DNA of 64,000 nt, taken from NCBI RefSeq assembly GCF_019884725.1, contig NZ_CP082322.1, forward strand, positions 1,612,001 through 1,676,000, in the 5' to 3' direction. This DNA is from Leucobacter tenebrionis. Lineage in GTDB: Bacteria; Actinomycetota; Actinomycetes; Actinomycetales; Microbacteriaceae. The position numbers and the translations under genes are program-made. The first letter of the stretch is position 1. Each line of letters starts with the position of its first letter. Below are positions 26,933 to 35,193 of the stretch, piece after piece. The notes under the pieces were generated by a model, which saw only the letters and a list, made by a program, of their open reading frames with translations, was not told the DNA's origin and did not search any database.

Positions 26933-27015
26933 CCGGTGCAGACCTCTCGCACCGGAGTAGACCTCCCGCACCGCACGAGAGGTCTGCACCGGTGCCGGAG
27001 GTCTGCACCGGCGCA
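26933..27015. repeat. Intergenic four-copy inverted/direct repeat element
   Basis: Between convergent genes. CCGGTGCAGACCTCTCG (26933-26949) recurs as an exact inverted copy at 26976-26992. A third, imperfect copy (GGAGGTCTGCACCGG) lies at 26998-27012, and a degenerate copy (GTAGACCTCCCGCACCG) between the arms. The unit is about 16 bp. It can form alternative hairpins and may terminate both genes. Confidence 0.65.
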
Positions 27016-27059
27016 CGGCAAAGCCCAGAAACAGGGAGCGCCCCGGCGCCGGAGCCGGC

Positions 27060-27443
27060 TCAGAGCGCGCGCACGCGCACCACGCCGGTCATCTCGGGGT
27101 GCACCGAGCAGTCGTAGGCGAAGTCGCCCTCCTCTTCGAAGAGGTGGGTGTAGCTGCCGCTCGTCATGAGCTCGCTCACGAAGCTGCCGTCTTCGGCGAC
27201 GACGTCGTGCTCGGCCGGCCCCTCGAACACCCAGCGCACGGCCTCGCCGGGAACGACTTCGACCTCCGGCGGATCGTAGGCGTTATCGAACGCCCGCACG
27301 GTGATCGCGGCCTTCACATTCTCGTCGGAGGGCACCGGATCCGGCTTCGCCGGGGAGCACCCGGTCAGCCCCGCGAGGGATCCGAGTCCGAGCACGCCGA
27401 GCGCACCGCCGACGATGCTGCGGCGTGAAATCTCCGGGGTCAT
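27060..27443 (-). CDS. Cupredoxin-domain lipoprotein, possible Tat substrate
   Basis: 127 residues. The N-terminus has a twin-arginine-like SRRSIVGG followed by a hydrophobic stretch and lipobox LTGC (Cys29), so it is probably exported folded and lipid-anchored. The mature part is a plastocyanin-like beta-sandwich. Type 1 copper ligands are visible: His in PAEHDVVAEDG and the Cys-His-Met set in YDCSVHPEMTG. It should carry electrons or bind copper outside the membrane. AAGGAG lies 9 nt before ATG 27443. The nearest upstream co-oriented gene is the LpdA-type quinone reductase, 86 bp away, with three 23-bp tandem repeats between. Confidence 0.88.
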   Translation of the reverse strand: MTPEISRRSIVGGALGVLGLGSLAGLTGCSPAKPDPVPSDENVKAAITVRAFDNAYDPPEVEVVPGEAVRWVFEGPAEHDVVAEDGSFVSELMTSGSYTHLFEEEGDFAYDCSVHPEMTGVVRVRAL

Positions 27444-27471
27444 CGTGTGAGGCTCCTTCAGATCATCGAAC

Positions 27472-27540
27472 GGGTGACGCGACGCAGCGCTGATGGGTGA
27501 CGCGACGCAGTGCTGGCGAGCGACGCGGCTCAGTGCTGGT
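27472..27540. repeat. Three tandem 23-bp repeats
   Basis: Units at 27472-27494, 27495-27517 and 27518-27540 are directly adjacent. Units 1 and 2 match at 20 of 23 positions, units 2 and 3 at 18 of 23. Each contains GACGCGRC and CAGYGCTG. The third unit covers the stop codon of the LpdA-type gene, and the array fills most of the gap before the cupredoxin gene. Confidence 0.8.
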
Positions 27541-28966
27541 GTAGGGCTCGCGCGGCGTCGGTGATCGCGCCGGTCATCGAGGGGTACACCGCGAACGCCG
27601 AGGCGACCTGGTCGACCGTGAGGCGGTGCTCGACGGCGAGCGCGAGCGAGAAGATCAGCTCGCTCGCCCGGTGCGCGACGATGACACCGCCAATCACGGT
27701 GCCCGACGCCTTCCAGGCGAAGAGCTTGACGAAGCCGTCGGTGAAGCCGATCATCTTCGCGCGCGGGTTGACGCTGAGCGGAACCGTGTGCGTGACGTGC
27801 TGCGCGAGCCCCTCGGAATCGGCGAGGCTGTGCTCGTTCCACCCGACGGTCGCGATCTCGGGGTAGGTGAAGACGTTCGCCGCTACGTTGCGCAGATCGA
27901 TCGGCCGCACGAAGTCGCCGAGCGCGTGCATGATCGCGGTGCGGCCCTGCATTGAGGCGACCGAGGCGAGCGGGAAGAAGTCGGTGCAGTCGCCGGCGGC
28001 GTAGACCGAGGGCACCCCGGTGCGGGCGACCTTGTTCACGCGGATGTGGCCGCTCTCCGTGAGCTGCACCCCGGCCTCTTCGAGGCCGAGCCCCTCGGTG
28101 TTCGGGATCGATCCGACCGCCATGAGGCAGTGGGATCCCTCGATGGTGCGCCCGTCCGAGAGAGTGACGAGCACGCCGTCGTCGGTGCGCACGACCGAGT
28201 CCGCGCGCGACTTCGACATCACGCGCATGCCGAGACGCTTGAACTCGCGCTCGATCACGGCGGCGGCGTCGGGATCCTCCCCGGGCAGCACCTGCTCGCG
28301 GCTCGACACGAGCGTGACCTCCGACCCGAGGGTGCGGTACGCATTGGCGAACTCTGCGCCGGTGACACCGGAACCGACGACGATGAGGTGCTCGGGAATG
28401 GCGGGCAGGTCGTAGAGCTGCTTCCACGTGAGGATGCGCTCGCCGTCGGGCTTGGCGGAATCGAGCTCGCGCGGGCTCGCTCCAACTGCGACAACGATCG
28501 TGTCGGCCTCGATGCGGTCGAAGTCGGTTCCGCCCGTCGCGGCGGTCGACACGAGTACGGCGTCGGGTCCGTCGAGACGGCCCTCCCCCTGCACCACCCG
28601 CACGCCGGCCTCTTCGAGCGATCGCAGCATGTCGACGGACTGCGCGCCGGCCATCGCGAGCAGCCGCTTGTTGACCGCCGCGAGGTTGAGCGCGATCTCG
28701 GGTCGCACCGGTTTGCCGTCGCCGCCCGGCACGAAGGCCTGCACGCCCAGCCGCCCGGCATCGCGTACGGCCTGCACTCCGCCCGCGGTCGCGATGAGGC
28801 TCTTCGACGGCACGACGTCGGTGAGCACTGCCGCACCGCCGACGCCTGCGCGTTCGATCAGCGTCACATCCGCACCGAGCTGAGCGCCCGCGAGGGCTGC
28901 CTCGTAACCGCCGGGACCGCCGCCGAGCACCGCGATGCGATGCTTCCGTTCATTCGCTTTCGCCAT
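27530..28966 (-). CDS. LpdA-type NAD(P)H-quinone dehydrogenase (Rv3303c-like flavoprotein)
   Basis: 478 residues of the two-dinucleotide-binding disulfide reductase family: FAD motif VLGGGPGGYEAALAGAQLGA, NAD motif LIVVGSGVTGAEFANAYRTL (about 190), second FAD motif VYAAGDCTDFFPLASVA, and a C-terminal dimer interface. The active-site disulfide CxxxxC is replaced by VGGAAVLTDVVPSKS and the C-terminal His-Glu pair is not in the usual form. It is therefore not a dihydrolipoamide dehydrogenase but a quinone/dye reductase like mycobacterial LpdA (Rv3303c). ATG 28966 follows a minus-strand TAGGAT by 7 nt, a leaderless arrangement; an alternative ATG is at 28975. Confidence 0.85.
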   Translation of the reverse strand: MAKANERKHRIAVLGGGPGGYEAALAGAQLGADVTLIERAGVGGAAVLTDVVPSKSLIATAGGVQAVRDAGRLGVQAFVPGGDGKPVRPEIALNLAAVNKRLLAMAGAQSVDMLRSLEEAGVRVVQGEGRLDGPDAVLVSTAATGGTDFDRIEADTIVVAVGASPRELDSAKPDGERILTWKQLYDLPAIPEHLIVVGSGVTGAEFANAYRTLGSEVTLVSSREQVLPGEDPDAAAVIEREFKRLGMRVMSKSRADSVVRTDDGVLVTLSDGRTIEGSHCLMAVGSIPNTEGLGLEEAGVQLTESGHIRVNKVARTGVPSVYAAGDCTDFFPLASVASMQGRTAIMHALGDFVRPIDLRNVAANVFTYPEIATVGWNEHSLADSEGLAQHVTHTVPLSVNPRAKMIGFTDGFVKLFAWKASGTVIGGVIVAHRASELIFSLALAVEHRLTVDQVASAFAVYPSMTGAITDAARALHQH

Positions 28967-28973
28967 GTCCTCC

Positions 28974-28979
28974 ATCCTA
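28974..28979 (-). promoter_or_regulatory. -10 box of leaderless LpdA-type gene
   Basis: TAGGAT on the minus strand, 7 nt before ATG 28966. A plus-strand TAGGAT at 29164-29169 serves the divergent decarboxylase, so each gene has the same -10 hexamer. Confidence 0.5.
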
Positions 28980-29163
28980 GAAGGTCGCGCGGCAGGCAGC
29001 GGCCTCCTCGTCGCTCGTGGAAACGGCGGGCTGCTACGCACGACCTGCGTCGCACTGCAACGGAAAACCGAGAGAAATGACCCCGAAGAAGAGGGAACCG
29101 TTGCGTTTCGGGGACTCGACCGCCGGTCGCGACAACGTGCCGATTCGGGCACGCGGAAGGTTC

Positions 29164-29169
29164 TAGGAT
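29164..29169 (+). promoter_or_regulatory. -10 box of the decarboxylase gene
   Basis: TAGGAT lies 6 nt before an in-frame ATG (29176). Transcription from here would give either a leaderless message from 29176, or a 54-nt leader to the SD-preceded ATG at 29230. Confidence 0.5.
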
Positions 29170-29229
29170 CAAGGGATGGAGCGCTCCGCGGCGCCGGTGG
29201 AACGAAGAGGTTTGGAAGGACAAGCGCAT

Positions 29230-32079
29230 ATGACGAGGATCGAGCCCGGCAGCCCCACGAGTGAGCCGTCGAGTCGGATCAGCGCCGAGAAGACCTCCAG
29301 TCTGCCGCGCAGCGCCGGAACAGCCGCTCTCGAGCGCGATCCCGGCATGCCCTCGAGCACCTGGCGTCTGCGGAGCGACGCGTGGGAGTATCTGCGCTTC
29401 GCGGTGAAGCGGCTGGCTCTGAGCGGCGAGGACTCGGACGCGCTTGCGAGCGACAGCGAGATCCACCGCAACCTGCGGGCGCTCGAGACCATCGAGATGT
29501 ACTGGGCCGGCTTCGGGCAGCGCTACGTGCAGAGCATCGGCGAACTGCTGAACACCGGTGATTACCGAACGGCGCTCGACCGCATCGGGAGGGTGGTCAA
29601 CCGGCTTCGCGGCGACACGATCCCCGATGAGCCCCGCGACGAGCACCTCGACGAGCAGGAACGCGCGGAACAGGTCTCGGATGTCGATTCCCGCCCCCGC
29701 TTCGAGGTGCTGGTGATCGACGAGACGACACCGGCGGATCGCGACACGATGCGCACCGAGGCGCTCCGCCTGCGGGCGCCCGCCGACGCCTTCATCTACG
29801 AGTTCGTGGTCGTCCCTTCTGCCGACGACGCCGTGGCCGCCGTGCTCACCAATCCGAACATCCTCGCCTGCGTCGTGCGTCCCGGGTTCAGCGACCGCAC
29901 GAGGCAGCGGCTGAGCCGGGAACTGCTGGAGACGATCCGCCTCGCCCGCTCCGAGGTGCACACGGGCCGCACCTCCGAGCGATCCTCGCTCGCGTCGGTG
30001 CAGCGGGTGCTGGGCCTCGCCGACACCCTGGCCGCGCTCCGGCCCGAACTCGACCTGTACCTCATGGCCGGCGCGCACATCGAGGATCTCGCGGGGGCGC
30101 TCACCCGTCGCTTCCGTCGCGTGTTCCGACGCGAGGATCAGCTTGAGCTCCACCTGTCGCTGCTGCGCCGGGTCTCCCACCTCTACGACACCCCGTTCTT
30201 CTCGGCGATCCAGGACCACGCCCGCCGACCCGTCGGCGTGTTCCATGCGCTGCCCATCGGCCGCGGCGGTTCGGTGATGAACTCGAAGTGGATCCGCGAT
30301 CTCGCCGATTTCTACGGTATGAACCTGCTGCTCGCCGAGACCAGCGCGACCTCCGGCGGTCTCGATTCGCTGCTCGCGCCCACGGGCGCGATCAAGAAGG
30401 CGCAGGATCTCGCCGCGCGCGCGTTCGGCGCCAAGCACTCCTTCTTCGTGACCAACGGCACGTCGACCGCGAACAAGATCGTGCACCAGGCCCTCGTCTC
30501 CCCGGGGGACATCGTGCTCGTCGACCGCAACTGCCACAAGTCCCACCACCACGCGATGATGCTCACCGGCGGACGCGCCGCCTACCTCGAGGCCTACCCG
30601 CTCAACGACTTCGCCTTCTACGGCGCCGTACCGCTCGACCGCATCAAGCAGCTGCTGCTCGATTATCGCGCCGCCGGTCGGCTCGACGAGGTGCGCATGG
30701 TCACCCTCACCAACTGCACCTTCGACGGCATCGTCTACGACCCCGAGCGGGTCATGGCCGAGTGCCTCGCCATCAAGCCCGACCTCGTGTTCCTCTGGGA
30801 CGAGGCCTGGTTCGCCTTCGCCGCGTTCCACCCCGTCACCCGCCGCCGCACGGCGATGGCCTCGGCACAGCGGCTCGAGGAGCGCCTCAAGACCGGAGCG
30901 CACGCCTCCGCCTACCGCGCCCAGCAGGCGCGCCTCTACGACGCCGACGGCACCCCCGCTCCCGACGAGGTGTGGCTCGAGGAACGGCTGATCCCCAGCC
31001 CCGAAGCGCGCATCCGCGTCTACGCGACCCACTCCACCCACAAGACGCTCACCGCACTGCGGCAGGGATCCATGATCCACGTCTACGACCAGGACTGGGT
31101 GCGCGAGGCCGAGGAGCCGTTCCACGAGGCCTTCATGACGCACACCTCGACCTCGCCGAACTACCAGATCCTCGCCTCCCTCGACCTCGGCAGGCGGCAG
31201 GTCGAGCTCGAGGGCTTCACCCTCGTGCAGCGCCAGCTCGACCTCGCCACGAGTCTCGCCCAGGCCATCGCCCGCCACCCTCTGCTGCGCCGCACCTACC
31301 GCGTGCTCACCGCGAACGAGCTCATCCCCGCCGAGCACCGTGAGACCCGCCGGCCAATGCCCCTGCGCGACGGCCTCGCCTCCATGTGGCAGGCGTGGGC
31401 CACCGACGAGTTCGTGATCGACCCGTCGCGCATCACCGTCGAGATCACCCGGACCGGGGTCGACGGCGACACGTTCAAGCACGAGCATCTCATGAACCGT
31501 TACGGCATCCAGGTCAACAAGACCAGCCGCAACACCGTGCTCTTCATGACCAACATCGGCACCACAAGATCGGCGGTCGCCTACCTCATCGAGGTGCTCG
31601 TGAAACTCGCCGAACGCTTCGAGGAGGAGCGGGCGCAGCGAGATCCCGAGCTCGCGGCGGCCGCCCTCGCCGCCGAGGCGCCCATGCCGCCGCTGCCCGA
31701 CTTCAGCGCGTTCGCCCCGGGGTACGACGCCCCCGGCCTGCCCGACGGCGACGTGCGCGCCGCATTCTTCCGCGGCCAGCAGCGCCGCCACATCGAGCAC
31801 GTGCTGCCCGGTGAACTGCGCGAGCGCGTCGCCCGCGGCGAGCAGCCCGTCTCTGCCGGTTTCGTCACCCCGTACCCGCCGGGCTTCCCGGTGCTGGTGC
31901 CGGGTCAGATCATCACGGCCGAGGTCCTCGATTTCATGGCCGTGCTCGACACCCGCGAGATCCACGGCTACGACCCGAAGCGCGGCTACCGCGTGCTGCG
32001 CGCCATGCAGAGCACGACGGGCGATGCGCAGAGCACCGTAGTTCCCGCGCAGAACCCGGCGACCGACAGGACCTCATAA
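29230..32079 (+). CDS. Large PLP-dependent Orn/Lys/Arg decarboxylase family protein (Rv2531c-like)
   Basis: 949 residues. An N-terminal receiver/wing-like region (about 1-330) precedes the fold-type I PLP domain, with SFFVTNGTSTANKIVHQALV (about 410), DLVFLWDEAWFAFAAFHPVT (Asp of the PLP ring), and the Schiff-base Lys605 in ATHSTHKTLTALRQGSMIHV. A C-terminal domain with PYPPGFPVLVPGQ is typical of the family. It decarboxylates a basic amino acid to a polyamine or diamine. Length matches mycobacterial Rv2531c (about 947) when started at 29230, where GGAAGGA is 9 nt upstream; ATG 29176 would add 18 residues. It precedes punA by 10 bp. The amine-oxidising genes downstream make a polyamine link attractive. 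Confidence 0.85.
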   Translation: MTRIEPGSPTSEPSSRISAEKTSSLPRSAGTAALERDPGMPSSTWRLRSDAWEYLRFAVKRLALSGEDSDALASDSEIHRNLRALETIEMYWAGFGQRYVQSIGELLNTGDYRTALDRIGRVVNRLRGDTIPDEPRDEHLDEQERAEQVSDVDSRPRFEVLVIDETTPADRDTMRTEALRLRAPADAFIYEFVVVPSADDAVAAVLTNPNILACVVRPGFSDRTRQRLSRELLETIRLARSEVHTGRTSERSSLASVQRVLGLADTLAALRPELDLYLMAGAHIEDLAGALTRRFRRVFRREDQLELHLSLLRRVSHLYDTPFFSAIQDHARRPVGVFHALPIGRGGSVMNSKWIRDLADFYGMNLLLAETSATSGGLDSLLAPTGAIKKAQDLAARAFGAKHSFFVTNGTSTANKIVHQALVSPGDIVLVDRNCHKSHHHAMMLTGGRAAYLEAYPLNDFAFYGAVPLDRIKQLLLDYRAAGRLDEVRMVTLTNCTFDGIVYDPERVMAECLAIKPDLVFLWDEAWFAFAAFHPVTRRRTAMASAQRLEERLKTGAHASAYRAQQARLYDADGTPAPDEVWLEERLIPSPEARIRVYATHSTHKTLTALRQGSMIHVYDQDWVREAEEPFHEAFMTHTSTSPNYQILASLDLGRRQVELEGFTLVQRQLDLATSLAQAIARHPLLRRTYRVLTANELIPAEHRETRRPMPLRDGLASMWQAWATDEFVIDPSRITVEITRTGVDGDTFKHEHLMNRYGIQVNKTSRNTVLFMTNIGTTRSAVAYLIEVLVKLAERFEEERAQRDPELAAAALAAEAPMPPLPDFSAFAPGYDAPGLPDGDVRAAFFRGQQRRHIEHVLPGELRERVARGEQPVSAGFVTPYPPGFPVLVPGQIITAEVLDFMAVLDTREIHGYDPKRGYRVLRAMQSTTGDAQSTVVPAQNPATDRTS

Positions 32080-32082
32080 GCT
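32077..32082 (+). promoter_or_regulatory. -10 box of leaderless punA
   Basis: TAAGCT, overlapping the stop codon of the decarboxylase gene, 7 nt before ATG 32090; no SD. Confidence 0.5.
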
Positions 32083-32089
32083 TGGGGGC

Positions 32090-32896
32090 ATGAGTAACGA
32101 GCAAGATCCCGCGGCCCTCGCGTCGGCGGCCGCCGAGACCATCGCGCGCCTCACCGGCGTCGAACGGCACGACATCGGCCTCACCCTCGGCAGCGGTTGG
32201 GGCAGGGCCGCCGACGTGATCGGCGAGACCGTCGCGGTGATCCCCGCCGAGGAAGTTCCCGGATTCCACGTCTCGGGGGTGCCCGGCCACTCGGGCACGC
32301 TGCGCTCGATCCGCCTCGCGGGCGGCAAGCACGCGCTCGTGATCGGCGCGCGCACCCACTTCTACGAGGGCCGGGGGGTGCGCGCGGTCGTGCACGGCGT
32401 GCGCACGGCCGCGGCGACCGGCGCTTCGGTGATGATCCTCACCAACGGCGCCGGAGGCATCGACCCCGCGTTCAAGGCCGGCGAGCCGGTGCTCATCTCG
32501 GATCATCTCAATCTCACCGCGACGTCACCCGTCGAGGGTGCGGACTTCATCGATCTCACCGACCTGTACGCCTCGCGCCTGCGCGCGCTGGCCGTCGACG
32601 TCGAGCCGTCGCTGCAGCAGGGCGTCTACGTGCAGCTGCCCGGGCCGCACTACGAGACGCCCGCCGAGATCCACTACCTGCGCACGATCGGCGGGCAGAT
32701 CGTGGGCATGTCGACCGCGCTCGAGGCCATCGCGGCGCGGCAGGCCGGGATGGAGGTGCTGGGGCTCTCGCTCATCACGAACCCCGCTGCGGGTCTGGGC
32801 GAGGATCCGCTGAGCCACGAAGAGGTGCTCGCCGAGGGCAAGGCGGCCGAGCCGAGGCTCGCCGACCTGCTCTCGCGGGTGGTCGCCCGGCTGTAG
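32090..32896 (+). CDS. punA: Purine nucleoside phosphorylase
   Basis: 268 residues of the trimeric (PNP-I/MTAP) family: phosphate site LTLGSGWGRAADVI (about 30) and VPGHSGTL, the signature VMILTNGAGGIDPAFKAGEPVLISDHLN, and substrate residues in QLPGPHYETPAEIHYLRTIG and GMSTALEAIAARQAGMEVLGLSLITNPAAG. It splits purine nucleosides to base plus ribose-1-phosphate. In mycobacteria it directly precedes a phosphomannomutase-like gene (pmmB); here the corresponding gene is at 48791, about 15.9 kb away. Confidence 0.95.
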   Translation: MSNEQDPAALASAAAETIARLTGVERHDIGLTLGSGWGRAADVIGETVAVIPAEEVPGFHVSGVPGHSGTLRSIRLAGGKHALVIGARTHFYEGRGVRAVVHGVRTAAATGASVMILTNGAGGIDPAFKAGEPVLISDHLNLTATSPVEGADFIDLTDLYASRLRALAVDVEPSLQQGVYVQLPGPHYETPAEIHYLRTIGGQIVGMSTALEAIAARQAGMEVLGLSLITNPAAGLGEDPLSHEEVLAEGKAAEPRLADLLSRVVARL

Positions 32897-32930
32897 GCGC
32901 TGGCGCTCATCGGAGCCGACGCGCTGATCG

Positions 32931-32944
32931 CATACGTTCGTATG
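32931..32944 (+). promoter_or_regulatory. Operator-like palindrome CATACG-TT-CGTATG
   Basis: A perfect 6-bp inverted repeat with 2-nt centre, 56 bp upstream of a TAAGCT -10 box (33000-33005) and 103 bp before the amine oxidase start. A copy matching 12 of 14 positions lies before the second amine oxidase at 45938-45951. Nothing else contains it elsewhere in the window as far as I could see. Confidence 0.55.
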
Positions 32945-33046
32945 AAACCGGCGTCCGATTCGGTGGGAACGTCTGCCGCGGCCGCGCCGTTCCGCTGGAT
33001 AAGCTGAGGGGTGTTGCAGGCAGTGTCGCCACCTGAAGGAGAGCAT

Positions 33047-34366
33047 ATGCAGTCGGTCGACGTCGTCGTCATCGGTGCCGGATTCGCGGGCCTCGTGGCC
33101 TCTCGCGAGCTGGGCAGAGCGGGGTTCGAGGTGGTGACGCTCGAGGCTCGGGATCGGATCGGCGGCCGCACCTGGACCGACTACCGACTCGGTCACGACC
33201 TCGAGATGGGCGCCAACTGGATCCACTGGGTGCAGCCTCACGTATGGGCCGAGGCGACTCGCTACGGCCGCGAGATCGTGCGCAGCCCCGCCGCGGACGA
33301 GGCCTACTGGCACGGAGCCGACGGAACCTCCCGCAAGGGCACGCTCGCCGATTTCATGGCGCTCATCGAAGAGGGACAGCAGCTGGTCATCGACGATGTG
33401 CGCGACGTCATGCCGCGGGGCTCGGAACCGCTCAATGGCCGGATCGCGGAGCTCGACTCGCTGAGCATCCAGGATCGTTTCGACGCTCTCGGGCTCGACC
33501 CCGAGGCTCGGGCCGCGAACGAGTCGGTGTGGGTCGGGCACGTGAACGCCCCCCTCGGCGAGGTCGGACTGTCGAGCGCCCTGCGCTGGGTATCGGCCAC
33601 GGGTGGGCACTGGCAGCTCATGCATGAGGCCTCGGCGACGTTCCGCGTCGTCGACGGGATGCGGGGATTCACCGACGCGATAGCCGCGGACGTTCCGGGG
33701 GAGATCCGCCTGAACACGGCGGTCGCCTCGGTGACGCAGGAGGGGGACGGCGCCGACGCGCACGCGATCGTCGAGACGACCGACGGGGAGCGGATCCGCG
33801 CCCGGCGCGTCGTGAGTACACTGCCCGTCAACGCCATCGCGAGCATCCGCTTCGATCCGCCCCTCCCCGACGCCTGGCAGCGGCAGAACGCCGAGACCGT
33901 GGCCTCGCAGGGCACGAAGGTGTGGATCCGCGCCGAGGGCCACGTGCCCCGCTTCTTCGCCTACGCCAGCCAGCACCACCCCATCTCGGTGCTCAAAGCG
34001 GAGTTCTACTGCACGGACGAGCGCGGCGACTACACGATCCTCGTCGGTTTCGGCCCCGATCACACCCGCATTGAGCTCGACGACGTGGCGAGCGTGCAGG
34101 CCGCCGTCGACGCGTGCAGGCCGGGCATCACCGTGACTGAGGTGACCGCGCACGACTGGATGACGGATCCGCTCGCGGGCAACACCTGGATGACCCACCG
34201 CCCGGGCCAGCTCACCCGCGACCTCGCCGAGTTGCAGCAGCCCGACGGCGTGCTGCACTTCGCGACGACCGACAATGCGAACCTCTGGGGCGGATTCATC
34301 GACGGGGCGATCGAGAGCGGTCTCCGCGAAGCCCGACGCGTCGCTGAAGCCATCAAGCCCCACTGA
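33047..34366 (+). CDS. Flavin-containing amine oxidase
   Basis: 439 residues of the amine oxidoreductase (MAO/PAO) family: VVVIGAGFAGLVASREL at the N-terminus, then TLEARDRIGGRTWTDYRL (FAD), the MGANWIHW loop near the flavin, and a C-terminal FAD segment ATTDNANLWGGFIDGAIESG. The usual C-terminal E/D-x-T-x-G ... G-A-x-x-S-G appears in modified form. It oxidises a primary, secondary or polyamine to imine, with oxygen or another acceptor. ATG 33047 has AAGGAG 5-6 nt upstream; an upstream GTG (33011) lies at the expected transcription start. It shares an operator-like palindrome with the amine oxidase gene at 46091 and is the first gene of the catabolic block inserted after punA. Confidence 0.88.
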   Translation: MQSVDVVVIGAGFAGLVASRELGRAGFEVVTLEARDRIGGRTWTDYRLGHDLEMGANWIHWVQPHVWAEATRYGREIVRSPAADEAYWHGADGTSRKGTLADFMALIEEGQQLVIDDVRDVMPRGSEPLNGRIAELDSLSIQDRFDALGLDPEARAANESVWVGHVNAPLGEVGLSSALRWVSATGGHWQLMHEASATFRVVDGMRGFTDAIAADVPGEIRLNTAVASVTQEGDGADAHAIVETTDGERIRARRVVSTLPVNAIASIRFDPPLPDAWQRQNAETVASQGTKVWIRAEGHVPRFFAYASQHHPISVLKAEFYCTDERGDYTILVGFGPDHTRIELDDVASVQAAVDACRPGITVTEVTAHDWMTDPLAGNTWMTHRPGQLTRDLAELQQPDGVLHFATTDNANLWGGFIDGAIESGLREARRVAEAIKPH

Positions 34367-34430
34367 GCGCGAGGGCGCGCTCAGCGCCGTCGGCGCGAGT
34401 GAGATCAGGGCTGGCCGTACCACTCTATCC

Positions 34431-34463
34431 AGTGATATCGTCTTCCCACGGAACGATATCACT
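34431..34463 (+). promoter_or_regulatory. VapBC autoregulatory operator
   Basis: AGTGATATCGT (34431-34441) and ACGATATCACT (34453-34463) are perfect 11-bp inverted arms with an 11-nt spacer; each arm also contains the palindrome GATATC. It ends 3 bp before the SD of the antitoxin gene, as expected of the binding site of a FitAB-type complex. Confidence 0.8.
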
Positions 34464-34480
34464 CGAGGGAGGTGATCCCC

Positions 34481-34753
34481 GTGGCACAGCTGCTGATCCG
34501 CAATCTGCCCGACGAGGTGAAGGAGAGCCTGCGCGAGCGCGCCAAGAGCAACGGGCGGTCGATGGAAGCTGAAGCCCGCAAGATCCTGGTGGATTTCATC
34601 CAATCGGCCGAGAACATCGTGGTCGAGTACGAGGGCCCCTACTCGCCCGAGGCGATCTTCGAGCGCTTCGGAGTGAAGATGCTGCCGAAGAACCGCCCCG
34701 GTCGAGCTATCACGTTCGAAGAGACCCAAGCTCTGATCGATGAGTTTGTATGA
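34481..34753 (+). CDS. vapB: FitA/VapB-type ribbon-helix-helix antitoxin
   Basis: 90 residues. QLLIRNLPDEVKESLRERAK, then NGRSMEAEARKILVDFI, is the Arc-like ribbon-helix-helix DNA-binding domain of FitA-type antitoxins; the C-terminal part (YSPEAIFERFGVKMLPKNR) would wrap the toxin. It neutralises the PIN toxin and represses its own operon. GTG 34481 was chosen because GGGAGGTGA ends 5 nt upstream; an earlier GTG overlaps this SD. The stop overlaps the toxin start by ATGA. Perfect 11-bp inverted repeats lie just upstream. Confidence 0.9.
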   Translation: MAQLLIRNLPDEVKESLRERAKSNGRSMEAEARKILVDFIQSAENIVVEYEGPYSPEAIFERFGVKMLPKNRPGRAITFEETQALIDEFV

Positions 34754-35178
34754 CAGCGCATCTCCTCGACACGAATGTTCTCATCGCGCTACTCGATCCT
34801 GACCAGACCTTCGCCTCCGAGGTAAGTGCCTGGTTCTTCTCCGAACCCGACCGACACTGGCTCACCTGCCCGATCACCGAGAATGGCGCGGTCCGTATCA
34901 TCTCCTTGCCGCGATACTCCCGAAGCCAGCCTCCGCATGTCACAGTTGAGGCGCTCCGCACGCTGATGACGTTCGGCAGGCATAAGCACGTCCCCGACAA
35001 TGTCTCCTTACTGAGCCCGGACATCGACGTCCGCCGCCTTCACGGCCCGGGGCAGGTCACCGATACGTATCTCGCTCTCCTCACCCAGCAGCACGGTGCG
35101 GTGTTCGCGACTCTCGACCGACGATTCTCGATCTCCGCTCTCGCCCACCCGGTCGAGGTGTTCCAAGTCCCGACCTAG
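34750..35178 (+). CDS. vapC: VapC-type PIN-domain toxin (ribonuclease)
   Basis: 142 residues. The PIN acidic residues are visible: Asp in LLDTNVLIALLD, Glu in CPITENGAVRII, Asp in QVTDTYLALLTQQHGA, and a final Asp in ATLDRRFSI. A magnesium-dependent RNase of the VapC/FitB group that cleaves tRNA or rRNA when free of antitoxin. The ATGA overlap with the antitoxin gene secures coupled synthesis. All four acidic residues are intact, so it is probably active. It sits near the left end of the catabolic block, between two oxidase transcription units. Confidence 0.93.
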   Translation: MTAHLLDTNVLIALLDPDQTFASEVSAWFFSEPDRHWLTCPITENGAVRIISLPRYSRSQPPHVTVEALRTLMTFGRHKHVPDNVSLLSPDIDVRRLHGPGQVTDTYLALLTQQHGAVFATLDRRFSISALAHPVEVFQVPT

Positions 35179-35193
35179 GGCGACCGAGCAGGC

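Noticed and set aside
27472..27540. Possible CRISPR-like array
   Set aside because: Three directly adjacent 23-bp repeats without spacers; no cas genes in the window.
28864..31965. 1033-codon open frame opposite the decarboxylase
   Set aside because: Antisense shadow of the PLP-decarboxylase gene; no start signal and no domain.
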